From positions 356,041,486 to 356,105,485 of the forward strand of contig CM061142.1 in assembly GCA_030789695.1 (NCBI GenBank): DNA of 64,000 nucleotides, written 5' to 3'. Source of the stretch: Scilla litardierei. Its lineage: Eukaryota; Streptophyta; Magnoliopsida; Asparagales; Asparagaceae. Below are positions 21,910 through 33,526 of this stretch, in pieces. The notes under the pieces are model-generated. The model did not search any database. It was not told the origin of the DNA and worked only from the letters and a program-made list of their open reading frames with translations. Position 1 is the first letter of the stretch. Each line of letters begins with the position of its first letter. The translations under genes and the position numbers were made by a program.

Positions 21910-23720
21910 TCAATGCGGGATGTTTGGTGCATATGAGATGCACCCATCAAACTTTCCGGGGAGCACGCTTGGATTTGGATGTGGCGGCGGCGCGTTCTCC
22001 CTCGGTGGTCTCCTATCTCGAATAGTGTTGGGTGGAGGCTCCCCCAAGCTAGCATTTGCTCCGGTCAACGGCTTTGCCGGTGGTGCCGATTTCTGTGTCG
22101 GTGGAGCTTTCTTTGGAGACTTTAATTTCGAGAGCTTGCAGAGCTCTCGAATCCTTGCGACATCAGCGTCGCCTTCATCTTCTTCAGTGGAGAAGTCGGG
22201 GGAATCATCTTTATTCTCTTCATGGCCTAAATCCGGGCCTTCTTCAAATTCTTCATCAAAAAGGGCGCCAATTGAGTGAGGAATCGCCTCCTCTATCACC
22301 TCATCAAGGAGGTCCATGTAGTCAAGTTCCTCGTGATAAGGCATATACTTCATAGCCTTAGGAATGTGGAGCTCCACCTCGATGTTTTCGACGTTTAAAG
22401 TTAGGGTACCTTCGCGCACGTCGACGATGACTCCGGCGGTGGCTAGGAACGGGCGTCCAAGTATCAATGAAGTGTCTCCCTCCTCCTTGACGTCCATGAT
22501 CACGAAGTCACATGGCAAGCATATTCCACCCGGGACTTGTAGCGGTATGTCTTCGGCGATCCCCACCGGCCTTGTTATCCGTCCATCGGCTAATTGAATG
22601 CGCATGTCGGTGGGTTTCAACTTTGTCCCGGTGTTTAGCTTTAAGAACATGGAGAGGGGCATGAGGCTCACACTAGCCCCAAGATCAACCAACGCCTTTT
22701 GAAGGGGAACTCCGCCCAAGGTGCAATGAATCCGAAAACTCCCCGGATCTTTAAATTTCGCCGGCTCCTTCTCTCTCTTGGTGAACCAAGAGCCCTCCTC
22801 GGCTAGCATGATCTTCTCCTTCCTTTTCCTCCCCGAAATCAAGTCCTTCAAAAATTTAGCATACGTGGGGATCTCGACGATGGCGTCAAGGAATGGGATG
22901 TTAAGGCTAACTCCTCTTAGGTACTCGAGAAATTTCGCTAGCCTTTTCTCCATTTTCGCTCTAGCGAGCCTTTGGGGGAATGGGACCGGTGGCATGAAGC
23001 GCCTTTCCTCAATTAATTGCTCCGCCCTAGATATCTCCTTGTCTTATGGCTCCTTCTCCTTTTCAACTTCAACTATCGGCTCAATCGGCTCCAAGCTTTC
23101 CTCCACGGCCTCCTCGGTAGGAATCATAGCGGGGGTGGTGTCCTTCCCGCCTCTAGTAGTAACGGCAACTACGGCGTTGATGTGGCCGGTGTTGCCCCGT
23201 GGGTTTTGCTCCGGTTGCGCCGGTAATCGTTGAGTGTTCCGATTGAGCAACGCTAATTGCTCCGATATTTGAGCCACTACGGTATTAAGAGAGTCTTGCC
23301 CCGCCTTCAAAGTAGCATTCACCTTATTTTGCTCGACCATGAACGCCTCCACTCTAGTTTCGAAATCAGACCGTTGTGGAGCTTGCGGAGGGTTTTGATT
23401 TTGATTCCTCCACCCTTGGTTGTAACCGGGCGGCCTATAAGGTGGAACGTGTTGCTTCGGTTGAAAGTTTTGTTGAGTAGGCCCCCTCGGTGGATAGTTT
23501 TGTTGTTGGGGTGGTGGTGGTCGAGCTTGTTGAGGTAGTGGTTGTGGCGGGTTCAAAGCTCCTTCATTGTTGGCATAGGAGAATCCCAGATGATTTCTTC
23601 CGGCCGGATTGGACCAATACCCTTGGTTCCCCGCAACATATTGTACTTGCTCCAAGGATCCTTCTCCTTGCTCTCCTCCCGAGTACATGGCTTGAGATTG
23701 GTCTTGCCAATCACACATTT
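21910..23720 (-). pseudogene. Element B gag C-terminus and protease (downstream of LARD2)
   Basis: This continues the gag frame after LARD2: a Gln/Pro-rich gag C-terminal region, one in-frame TAA at 23044-23046, then a protease-containing frame (22995-21910). The aspartic protease core shows ALVDLGASVSLMPLS (active-site loop, with DLG as in plant Athila-type proteases) and later ILGRPFLATAG. The protease matures polyproteins in the particle. There is no reverse transcriptase downstream. Classed as a pseudogene because of the stop and the LARD2 interruption. Confidence 0.75.
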
Positions 23721-24410
23721 GGTTGTGTCACGCCCCGCTTCCCAAAAATGTGGAGGCGAGACGTGAGAAGGCCCGCACAGACTTAAAGCCGTGAAGCTCC
23801 AAGTCTGATAAGCGTATAAAAAAATCACTTATTATGGCAAGTCCTTGCAAAGCGAAACGAAACAACAATGATAATAAGGAATTGAGACGACATTTTATTG
23901 AATCTCCAAATGTCCATAAACAAATTACAATATCGCAGAAAAGCCACCAGGCTAAAAGAAAAGGGATCTAAGGCCCAAACATGGCCAACAAGAATAACAT
24001 ACATACAAGGGTGCCACGCACCAATGACTAACAGCAAACCTAAGCAAAGAAGTGAACACGAGCGGTCTTCAAGACAGGCCCCTGGTGTCCACTCACCAAA
24101 ACAGCAAACATCAGCATCAGCAACACCATATCCCCTGCAACAAAGCTCTGGCTCTGGGTCTAACATGTGACACCCAAAAGAGAGAGGGGCACATGTCAGC
24201 AAGTCTGGAAAGACTTGTGCAAGGAAACTGAAAGAAAGGTAAACTAGCAACCTAGCAGTTATAGTATTAAGAAATGACATGGCAGTTAAGTATGATGCAA
24301 CAGTTTAAAGGAGAGGCAAGCACGCACGATGTAGCAAAAGCTACCAAATCACTAATCACTTGTCATTTAGCACTTATCACTTATCACTTATCACTTATCA
24401 CTTATCACTT

Positions 24411-24643
24411 AGTGCATAGAGAGTCCACCTGCTGGCCAGCTCGTGGCTCAGGCCGCTTATCTCTACCACTATTAATCACTTGTCACTGGTAAACACTTAG
24501 TGCATAGAGAGTCCACCTGCTGGCCAGCTCGTGGCTCAGGCCGCTTATCTCTATCACTATTAAACACTTGTGCACTAGAGAGTCCACCTGCTGGCCGGAG
24601 TGGCGGATCAGGCCAACTCGGGGCTCAGGCCGCTTATCTCTTA
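24411..24643 (-). repeat. Three-unit tandem repeat and (cttatca)n array, LARD2 3' LTR
   Basis: Three units of about 70-90 bp begin gtgcatagagagtccacctg or gcactagagagtccacctg and end in caggccgcttatctct. The third carries an extra segment. A short cttatca array precedes them (24371-24410). The other LTR copy is at 30608-30840. Confidence 0.85.
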
Positions 24644-25552
24644 CCCCACCCATATGTGTCGAGCGTTGGGGTTTCCAACTCACTAAGCTCGCTTCTGGAA
24701 CACGAGCCAGGAATATAATATTGTAGCGTGTGCTACGCAATCACGATGAATAATCACTATGCAATGACATGAACAGATAATTGCGTACCGTTAATAGAGT
24801 TAAACGTGACAGGCAAAATGTAATGACATGAACATATTCGCGTACCGTTAATTTAAATTAAACATGGCAGTTAAAATGCAATGGCAGTTAAGGTTGCATG
24901 GATGACATGAACAGTTAATTGCGCGTACCGTTAATGGAATTTGAACATGACATGGTAATTGTGCAACATGCTAAATGTCGGAACTAGCTTCGTTGTCAAG
25001 CTAGTTCCCCAATTTGCGCCTAGGCGAGTATCATTTCGTCGCCTAGTCTCTTTTACGCCTACAACAAGCAAATGGCCTAAAACATGGCCTAAACCCTAAG
25101 TGGCAAGTTTCACTTGCCTAGCACCGGGGAATGACGACCACTCGTCACACGGATGCCAATCCACGGGGAAATCGCTGTTTTGGGGGAACAATCATCAAAC
25201 AACATGAAGTTTATATTAGGGTTTCATAAAAATATGAACAAGTTATAAAAACAACGGTAGAACGATTTCTTACCGAGAGGAGACGGAAGAAACACTCCGG
25301 GGAACCCTAGGATCAGATCTGGAAGCAAATGGAGAAGTTTGGAGAATTAGGGTTCTTGGGGAATCTTGGGGATTTGATGGGTTTTGATGAGATTTTGGGG
25401 AAGATGAGAGGTAGATAGAGTATATGGAAGGTTTGAATGATGGATTTAGGGCTTAGAATGGAGGGATGAAGCTTGGAGGAAGATGGGGGCTGAAGGGGGA
25501 AGTTCTTAGGGTTTTGGGTCGTGTTGGAGAAGATGAAGTTGTTTGGGAGGGG

Positions 25553-25561
25553 TATAAATAG
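25553..25561 (-). promoter_or_regulatory. TATA-like box of LARD2 3' LTR
   Basis: Plus-strand tataaatag (minus CTATTTATA), about 45 bp downstream (minus sense) of the word cluster. The 5' LTR copy is 31750-31758. The motif reads as TATA on either strand; orientation comes from the polypurine tract. Confidence 0.4.
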
Positions 25562-25604
25562 GCTAGGCTGGCGGCTGCCCAGAAATTAGGGTTTTAACAC
25601 TGGT

Positions 25605-25912
25605 TAGTCGGTCAAAGAGCAACCACTGACCGACTAGTTTGGCAACTAGTCGGTCGGTCGACCAACGCAGACCGACTAAGTGCAAACAGTAACTCCTGAA
25701 CGAAAATAGGATATAGAGTTCGTCGGTCCATGAACAAGTACTGACCGACTAGTTTGGCATCTAGTCGGTCGATGAACGTTCTTAGACCGACTAAGAGTAA
25801 ACAGTAACTCCTGAATAATTGATTGAATGAACTAGTCGGTTCCAGTTGATTTCCTGACCGACTAAATTGGAATCTAGTCGGTCGGTCGATCTTCTTGAAC
25901 CAACTAACATGC
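25605..25912 (-). repeat. ACCGACTAG / CTAGTCGGT cluster, LARD2 U3
   Basis: Repeated pairs of gaccgactag and ctagtcggtcggtc are separated by short spacers such as tttggcaa, each pair forming an imperfect inverted repeat. The 5' LTR copy is 31802-32109. The word and its spacing match the Copia LTR at 50437-50970. Confidence 0.85.
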
Positions 25913-26211
25913 ACGAAAAGTGCCGATTCGAAGCGCGAAGCTTCGGGAAGATTTCTATGGCTTCTAGGATCGATTTATACTCTAAGATATGATCGATATG
26001 AAGCTCGTCACGAGTGACTTACTCCGAATTCTTTGATTCTAAGGAAGAACCTAGAAGATCACATCAAAAGGAAAGAAAACGAAAGCTAGGAAGTCTCAAC
26101 GAGATGAATGAAAGCGAGAACTATGGAAATGGAAACCACACCAGGAGAGAACCCACCATCGCAAGCAAAACACACTGATAATCCAATCATACAAAAAAAC
26201 CAGTCGTTACA

Positions 26212-26226
26212 TCCTACCCACCTTAG
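26212..26226 (-). other. LARD2 polypurine tract
   Basis: tcctacccaccttag on the plus strand, purine-rich on the minus strand, abuts the LTR and is nearly identical to LARD1's tract. Confidence 0.65.
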
Positions 26227-29200
26227 AATAAAGTCCGTCCTCGGACTTTCTAACATACATATAGTCGCTCTGGTAACTACCCTCAACCAATTTCACATCA
26301 TAAATTCAACCAAGTACTTTCATTTCGAGTGCTTACATATACGCACTAGAAATCAAATATTACTACCACTACACACATATTTTCACGCACATAATACACT
26401 CATACTTACTATAGTCAATCAATTTCATACACGTATTTCAATCACATATACATAGTCAATATATATATATATACACAACAATAAACACTTATTACTTACT
26501 TAAAAAAAATAACCAAGCCTCTCTTATTTGAAAATAATTTCACATTTTTAGTCATTCAAGTACATGCAAATATTTCACCATATTTTCACCTCACATATAG
26601 TCCTATAACCATATATTGGTATAGCCACCCACAATCGTGTGCGTAACACAACCAAGCACAAACAGCTCAAACACCATACATACATCATCCATCACTATTC
26701 ATCACCACAGACAATTATACCAAGGTACATAGAGTATACCCACTCAAGCTTGAGTGAGGCTCAAATCATAGCAGGACATTTACATACGTAACACAATAAC
26801 CATACACATACCAATACCACTCCAAGGCATACACATCCACGCATCACATATTTTCACACCACATCCATCCATTTATAATTACCATATTAACACATCAACT
26901 ACATACAAGTTTAAGAGATGCAATAGTCGGGTATACCTCCTGATATACACGCATACGACATCTCATAAAACAAGTAGTACCAACCAGAATTATCATTCTG
27001 ATATCATACGTATATCACATCATACTCAAGCAGAAAATTACCTACACACAACACACAAATGCCAACACCCATACCACTATATACACACCACGAAATCAAC
27101 ACTACGACGACATAACCACTTAACTAATGGGCCCACCAAACTATAATAAGGTTGACACAGGCAACGACAAGCTCTAAGGGCTAGACAAAAGGAAGGAACT
27201 GAAGTCACATGCGTAACGAATAGAACGATCGAAAAGCATGAAAACGGTCGGTAAAACAAATTGTTTGAAAACGGGTTTGAGACGAATATACGTAATAAGA
27301 GGAAAAGCAGTTTATTGGCTTATATAAAATTATTATGAGGAAAAGGAAATCATTTACTCGAACATCAAAACATAGGTCAGAAATGTTATGCGGCAGCAAT
27401 CTAAAAATTTTGGAAAAGTTTTGAGATTCGAAGATTGAAATCAGATCAAGTATAGTGTGGAGAATTTAAGCGCATGCTAAAGGCTTTCCGAATCTTAAAG
27501 CTGAAGAGAAATCCCAAATAAACCATATCGAAAATACTTTTAGAGAAATCCGGATTTGCCAACAAAATTGATTTATACAAGATCTTAATGCACGAGCAAA
27601 CGAACGTGGTACCGATATATAAAAATAATTGAAGTCATATCTCAGAAATTATCTTAGAAGTGTGTATGGTGAATGGAAAGATAACATCTTAGTAGTAAGG
27701 GAAGAGAAAAGGATATTTAAACTCATCAAGTTAGTGTTAAAACTTTTAAACCGTTTTATGAAGGGTCTAAGTCAGGAATGATTTCGAAATGGTAATAAAA
27801 ATTATTATTATTATTATTTTAATACAAAAATCTGAAATATGGAAAATGTTGAGCATAAAATCGACTTGCTAAAAGCCGACGTCCAAAGGGGCTTGAAAGG
27901 TTATTAAAAGTAAGCACAAAGTGTTTTTGAATAAAATTTTAATGGCACAAGTAAGAAAAGAAATTATGAATCGAGTTAGGAAAATAGAAATACGGTTCAG
28001 AATGAAATTTGTATATGAAAAGGGACAAGACATTTATATCGATACGAAGGTATATGCAGAAAATATTATAAACTTCTAATCTAAAGATCTCAACACCAGT
28101 TTTGATATTTTAAAACATAAATAATTTAAGTCGGCGAAGGAGCATGAAACCTTACATATATCAAAAGCGTTTCGAACAAATTTAAACTTAACGAGTACGA
28201 CGAACCTATAATCGATATATACAAAAATTAGTTGAAGCCCATTCAGTTTGGAAAAATACCCCTAAAGGTATGTAAGCCAAGCGGTTAAAATAGATTTTTG
28301 TAGTTAGGAAAAAGGACGGTATATCGAACCATCAGGATAGTAATAAAGTTTAAAAATCAAAATGCGAAAGGTACATCGTTAGAAGAATAGTACAAGTTAG
28401 TAATTTTAAAAATTACGACCAAAAGTCTTCAAAATTCAAGAACGACTTTTAACTCCATCGAAATTTAGGGAGACATATTTAAAGAAGTTTAGAACAAAAT
28501 TTAAATTGAGTGAAACTTCGAATAAAGAAAGCATTCGAAAATACTTTTGGAAGAATCAAGATTTGCAACGGAAAACATTTGAAAGATCAAGGATAATTGT
28601 AATGAGGTGGTCATGTGAATTGAGGACAAGGGAAGTGGTTACGGAAACGTAATTTTCCAAAAATCTGTCGTCGGAAAAATGTTTAAACATAACTTGATTT
28701 GTTGAAAACTGAAATCATCTGCGACTTGAAAAGTATATTAAGGGAGTGCGACGAGACATTCGAATAGCATAAATAAAAAGAAAATTCATAAATCGAATTT
28801 GGAAAATAGAATTGCAGCTCAGAATTAAATCGATTTATGAAAAGAGACAAGGTATTCGAATAGGTATGAAAGGTATAGGCTGTAAAACATTATAAAACAG
28901 TAATCAAAATCTCGTCAAAACTTTCGAATTCTGAAAATTAATTCAAGTCAATGAAAGAGTACAAGATATAGGTATACATATAACAATTGAAATTCCATTT
29001 AGCTCGGAAAAGATTTTAAAGTATGTATGATATGCGATTAAAATGGATCTCATAGTTAGAAAATGGTATATCGAATTTTTTTTTTTAATAAATAGTATTG
29101 GAGTCTTTAAACCGAAATGCGAAAATATAGACAAGAAAGTGGCTACGAGATAGCAATTATAATTTCAACCATTAGACTCCGAAATCTACAAGGAATTTTG

Positions 29201-29896
29201 ACTCAATCGAAAAGTGAGAAATTCAAGTATATACGTAGCGGGTTTAAAACAAAATTTAAACTTAGCGAAAATCTTTTAATAAGGGAAAATCGAAATAATA
29301 ACCTTGGAAAATCAAGTTTTGCGAAAGAGGGCATTTGAAAGTCAACGATTTTCGAAATGTGGTGATCACGTGAATCGAGGCAAGGGATTTGGTCGGATGA
29401 TCAAAGCATAAATACGCCTAGGATATGACGAGGAAAACCTACGGGAATCTCCTACGGTCAACCAACTAAAGATTATGGAACTAAGCGCTAAGACTCCCTA
29501 AGGGCTAGACATCGATGAAATGAGTTCAACTTGGTCCGAAATCGATGAACCCAAGCGAGAGACCAAAGAAATCCTAGGAGTCCATCATAGTCAAAGCTAG
29601 ACAGGAACCACTAAGGTAACTCTTAGGACAATCAAACAAATCACTAACAAGGAGTCTAGCTAACAATCAAGGATTCCTAACTTAGCAAGCACAGACATCT
29701 ATCTAAGTCTCACTATGGTCCTGATCTAATGGATTTCCTACCAAGCCGGGACAGATGCTCTAACACGCCTACCAGCCACCTAAGTCATAGGAACGCTAAA
29801 AACTTAGACTCCGTGCTTATAACTTGGATGTTCTAATTTATTTAATGGACATTCTATAATTATTATTGTTGTTCCGATAGTTCGCATTTGCAAATG
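26227..29896 (-). mobile_element. LARD2 internal region, no recognisable genes
   Basis: About 3.7 kb: C/A-rich to about 27100, then A/G-rich to 29900 on the plus strand, mirroring LARD1's interior. Two diverged copies of a segment containing gatcacgtgaatcgagg-like text occur near 28610 and 29365. No gag or pol motif seen. Confidence 0.6.
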
Positions 29897-29922
29897 GACC
29901 TGCATGGGCCACCACTAAAACC
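29897..29922 (-). other. Conserved leader block next to LARD2 5' LTR
   Basis: gacctgcatgggccaccactaaaacc, the same as at LARD1 10548-10575, sits where the primer-binding region should be. Primer tRNA not assigned. Confidence 0.45.
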
Positions 29923-32408
29923 TGTCACGCCCCGCTTCCCAAAAATGTGGAGGCGAGACGTGAGAAGGCCCGCACAGACTTAAAGCCGTGAAGCTCCAAG
30001 TCTGATAAGCGTATAAAAAAATCACTTATTATGGCAAGTCCTTGCAAAGCGAAACGAAACAACAATGATAATAAGGAATTGACACGACATTTTATTGAAT
30101 CTCCAAATGTCCATAAACAAATTACAATATCGCAGAAAAGCCACCAGGCTAAAAGAAAAGGGATCTAAGGCCCAAACATGGCCAACAAGAATAACATACA
30201 TACAAGGGTGCCACGCACCAACGACTAACAGCAAACCTAAGCAAAGAAGTGAACACGAGCGGTCTTCAAGACAGGCCCCTGGTGTCCACTCACCAAAACA
30301 GCAAACATCAGCATCAGCAACACCATATCCCCTGCAACAAAGCTCTGGCTCTGGGTCTAACATGTGACACCCAAAAGAGAGAGGGGCACATGTCAGCAAG
30401 TCTGGAAAGACTTGTGCAAGGAAACTGAAAGAAAGGTAAACTAGCAACCTAGCAGTTATAGTATTAAGAAATGACATGGCAGTTAAGTATGATGCAACAG
30501 TTTAAAGGAGAGGCAAGCACGCACGATGTAGCAAAAGCTACCAAATCACTAATCACTTGTCATTTAGCACTTATCACTTATCACTTATCACTTATCACTT
30601 ATCACTTAGTGCATAGAGAGTCCACCTGCTGGCCAGCTCGTGGCTCAGGCCGCTTATCTCTACCACTATTAATCACTTGTCACTGGTAAACACTTAGTGC
30701 ATAGAGAGTCCACCTGCTGGCCAGCTCGTGGCTCAGGCCGCTTATCTCTATCACTATTAAACACTTGTGCACTAGAGAGTCCACCTGCTGGCCGGAGTGG
30801 CGGATCAGGCCAACTCGGGGCTCAGGCCGCTTATCTCTTACCCCACCCATATGTGTCGAGCGTTGGGGTTTCCAACTCACTAAGCTCGCTTCTGGAACAC
30901 GAGCCAGGAATATAATATTGTAGCGTGTGCTACGCAATCACGATGAATAATCACTATGCAATGACATGAACAGATAATTGCGTACCGTTAATAGAGTTAA
31001 ACGTGACAGGCAAAATGTAATGACATGAACATATTCGCGTACCGTTAATTTAAATTAAACATGGCAGTTAAAATGCAATGGCAGTTAAGGTTGCATGGAT
31101 GACATGAACAGTTAATTGCGCGTACCGTTAATGGAATTTGAACATGACATGGTAATTGTGCAACATGCTAAATGTCGGAACTAGCTTCGTTGTCAAGCTA
31201 GTTCCCCAATTTGCGCCTAGGCGAGTATCATTTCGTCGCCTAGTCTCTTTTACGCCTACAACAAGCAAATGGCCTTAAACATGGCCTAAACCCTAAGTGG
31301 CAAGTTTCACTTGCCTAGCACCGGGGAATGACGACCACTCGTCACACGGATGCCAATCCACGGGGAAATCGCTGTTTTGGGGGAACAATCATCAAACAAC
31401 ATGAAGTTTATATTAGGGTTTCATAAAAATATGAACAAGTTATAAAAACAACGGTAGAACGATTTCTTACCGAGAGGAGACGGAAGAAACACTCCGGGGA
31501 ACCCTAGGATCAGATCTGGAAGCAAATGGAGAAGTTTGGAGAATTAGGGTTCTTGGGGAATCTTGGGGATTTGATGGGTTTTGATGAGATTTTGGGGAAG
31601 ATGAGAGGTAGATAGAGTATATGGAAGGTTTGAATGATGGATTTAGGGCTTAGAATGGAGGGATGAAGATTGGAGGAAGATGGGGGCTGAAGGGGGAAGT
31701 TCTTAGGGTTTTGGGTCGTGTTGGAGAAGATGAAGTTGTTTGGGAGGGGTATAAATAGGCTAGGCTGGCGGCTGCCCAGAAATTAGGGTTTTAACACTGG
31801 TTAGTCGGTCAAAGAGCAACCACTGACCGACTAGTTTGGCAACTAGTCGGTCGGTCGACCAACGCAGACCGACTAAGTGCAAACAGTAACTCCTGAACGA
31901 AAATAGGATATAGAGTTCGTCGGTCCATGAACAAGTACTGACCGACTAGTTTGGCATCTAGTCGGTCGATGAACGTTCTTAGACCGACTAAGAGTAAACA
32001 GTAACTCCTGAATAATTGATTGAATGAACTAGTCGGTTCCAGTTGATTTCCTGACCGACTAAATTGGAATCTAGTCGGTCGGTCGATCTTCTTGAACCAA
32101 CTAACATGCACGAAAAGTGCCGATTCGAAGCGCGAAGCTTCGGGAAGATTTCTATGGCTTCTAGGATCGATTTATACTCTAAGATATGATCGATATGAAG
32201 CTCGTCACGAGTGACTTACTCCGAATTCTTTGATTCTAAGGAAGAACCTAGAAGATCACATCAAAAGGAAAGAAAACGAAAGCTAGGAAGTCTCAACGAG
32301 ATGAATGAAAGCGAGAACTATGGAAATGGAAACCACACCAGGAGAGAACCCACCATCGCAAGCAAAACACACTGATAATCCAATCATACAAAAAAACCAG
32401 TCGTTACA
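29923..32408 (-). repeat. LARD2 5' LTR
   Basis: Near-identical to 23726-26211 over 2486 bp. It begins at the minus-strand 5' end at 32408 (TGTAACG) and is followed by the ggttg target duplication on the plus strand. Confidence 0.9.
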
Positions 32409-33369
32409 GGTTGGTTGGAGCGGAGGTGGAAGGGCTTCCTTGGGGCTCCGTGATGAACTTCTCCAATCTCTCCACCACCTTGTGGAGAGAATCAAATTTG
32501 CTCGTGAGCTCCGCTACGGCCTTCGCCTCGTAGATGCTAGTTGGCTTTAAGGAGGACGTGGAGTGTCCTCGCTCATCGCCACATTGTTGGTTATTTGAGG
32601 CCATCTCCTCAATTAGGGCCGTAGCTTCTTCGGGAGTCTTTGACAAGATTGCACCATTCGCCACGGCATCAATAATTTGTTTGGTCCCCTGTTGGAGACC
32701 GTTCTAGAAGCTATGAACTAGCTCCCAATCTTCTATACTGTGGTGCGGGCATTGATGCTGCAAATCCTTAAAACGCTCCCAAGCTTCATAGAGCGTCTCC
32801 TGTAGTCCTTGCTTGAAGGACATGAGAGCGCTCCGGATCTTCACCGTCTTGGATGGCGGATAGAATTTGTCAATAAATGCACTCGCCAACTCGTCCCAAG
32901 TGGTGAAGACTCCGTCAGCCTGCGTCCTCAACCAATAGAGTGACTTGTCCTTAAGCGTGAAGGGGAAGAGACGCAGTCTGATAGCATCGATGGAGACTCC
33001 CGGCATCAGGAATGTGGCGCACTTTGACAAGAATAATTGGATGTGGTAGTGGGGGTTCTCATGGGCGTTCCCATGAAATGGGTCTTGTTGCATCAAAACC
33101 ACCAATCCAGTCTTTAGCTCGAAGTTCCTGTCAGCCGCCAACTGCGGCACATCAATAGACGAGGTAGTAGAAGAGGTCTTAGGCCGAAGCCTATCGTGAA
33201 TAGAAATTATCCTCGCCATCCTTGCCGCCAATTCTTCAGGAGTTTTCGGGTTGGTCATATACCTCCCTTCCGGATCTTGTCTTCTTTCCGCTCTAAGTCT
33301 CCGCGCGGTACGTTCGATCTCGGGATCAAATAATAAAGCTTCAGGGTCCGCCGTAGATCTCGTGTACAT
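32409..33369 (-). pseudogene. Element B gag, N-terminal and central part
   Basis: From the ATG at 33369 the minus strand encodes a plant Gypsy (Athila/Tat-like) gag. It has an Arg-rich N-terminus and then the retrotransposon gag core, with motifs such as FLSKCATFLMPGV, RLRLFPFTLKDKSLYWL and FIDKFYPPSKT. Gag forms the cytoplasmic particle that packages element RNA. There is one in-frame TAG at 32704-32706. The frame runs into LARD2 at 32409; removing LARD2 and one TSD copy joins the frame to 23720 without a shift. No other disruption is seen in this part. Confidence 0.8.
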
Positions 33370-33502
33370 GCACAGGGGAAACAGAGTTTCAAAGAAATGA
33401 TTAGCACCGTGGAAGGGTTAGGTAAGAAGTAAGAAATAAAAATAATGACAATAGTAATAAAAAAAGAATAGCTAGGGTGAGAAATAATCAAACGCAATCT
33501 CC

Positions 33503-33520
33503 TCCCCGGCAACGGCGCCA
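33503..33520 (-). other. Primer-binding site of element B
   Basis: Minus strand TGGCGCCGTTGCCGGGGA, 6 nt from the 5' LTR edge (33527). This PBS type is established for plant Athila/Tat/Ogre-like elements. It is intact in sequence. Confidence 0.85.
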
Positions 33521-33526
33521 AAAACT

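Larger units (their letters stand above)
23726..26211 (-). repeat. LARD2 3' LTR
   Basis: Minus-sense order: U3 with a block shared with the Copia LTR (26110-25910), the CTAGTCGG word cluster (25912-25605), a TATA-like box (25561-25553), a transcribed leader, tandem repeats, and the TGTCACG end. Pairs with 29923-32408 at constant offset 6197. Confidence 0.9.
23726..32408 (-). mobile_element. LARD2: large non-coding LTR retrotransposon inside element B gag
   Basis: Two 2486-bp LTRs (23726-26211 and 29923-32408), TGTCACG...CGTTACA, are flanked by ggttg duplications (23721-23725 and 32409-32413). The 3711-bp interior has no gag or pol. The LTRs differ at about four positions by eye, so this is a recent insertion and the youngest dated event in the window. 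Termini, polypurine tract and leader block match LARD1, but the LTR bodies are different. Confidence 0.9.

Noticed and set aside
24371..24643. Repeat array in LARD2 LTR considered as a CRISPR-like array
   Set aside because: Eukaryotic LTR context, only three diverged units, no unique spacers of constant length.
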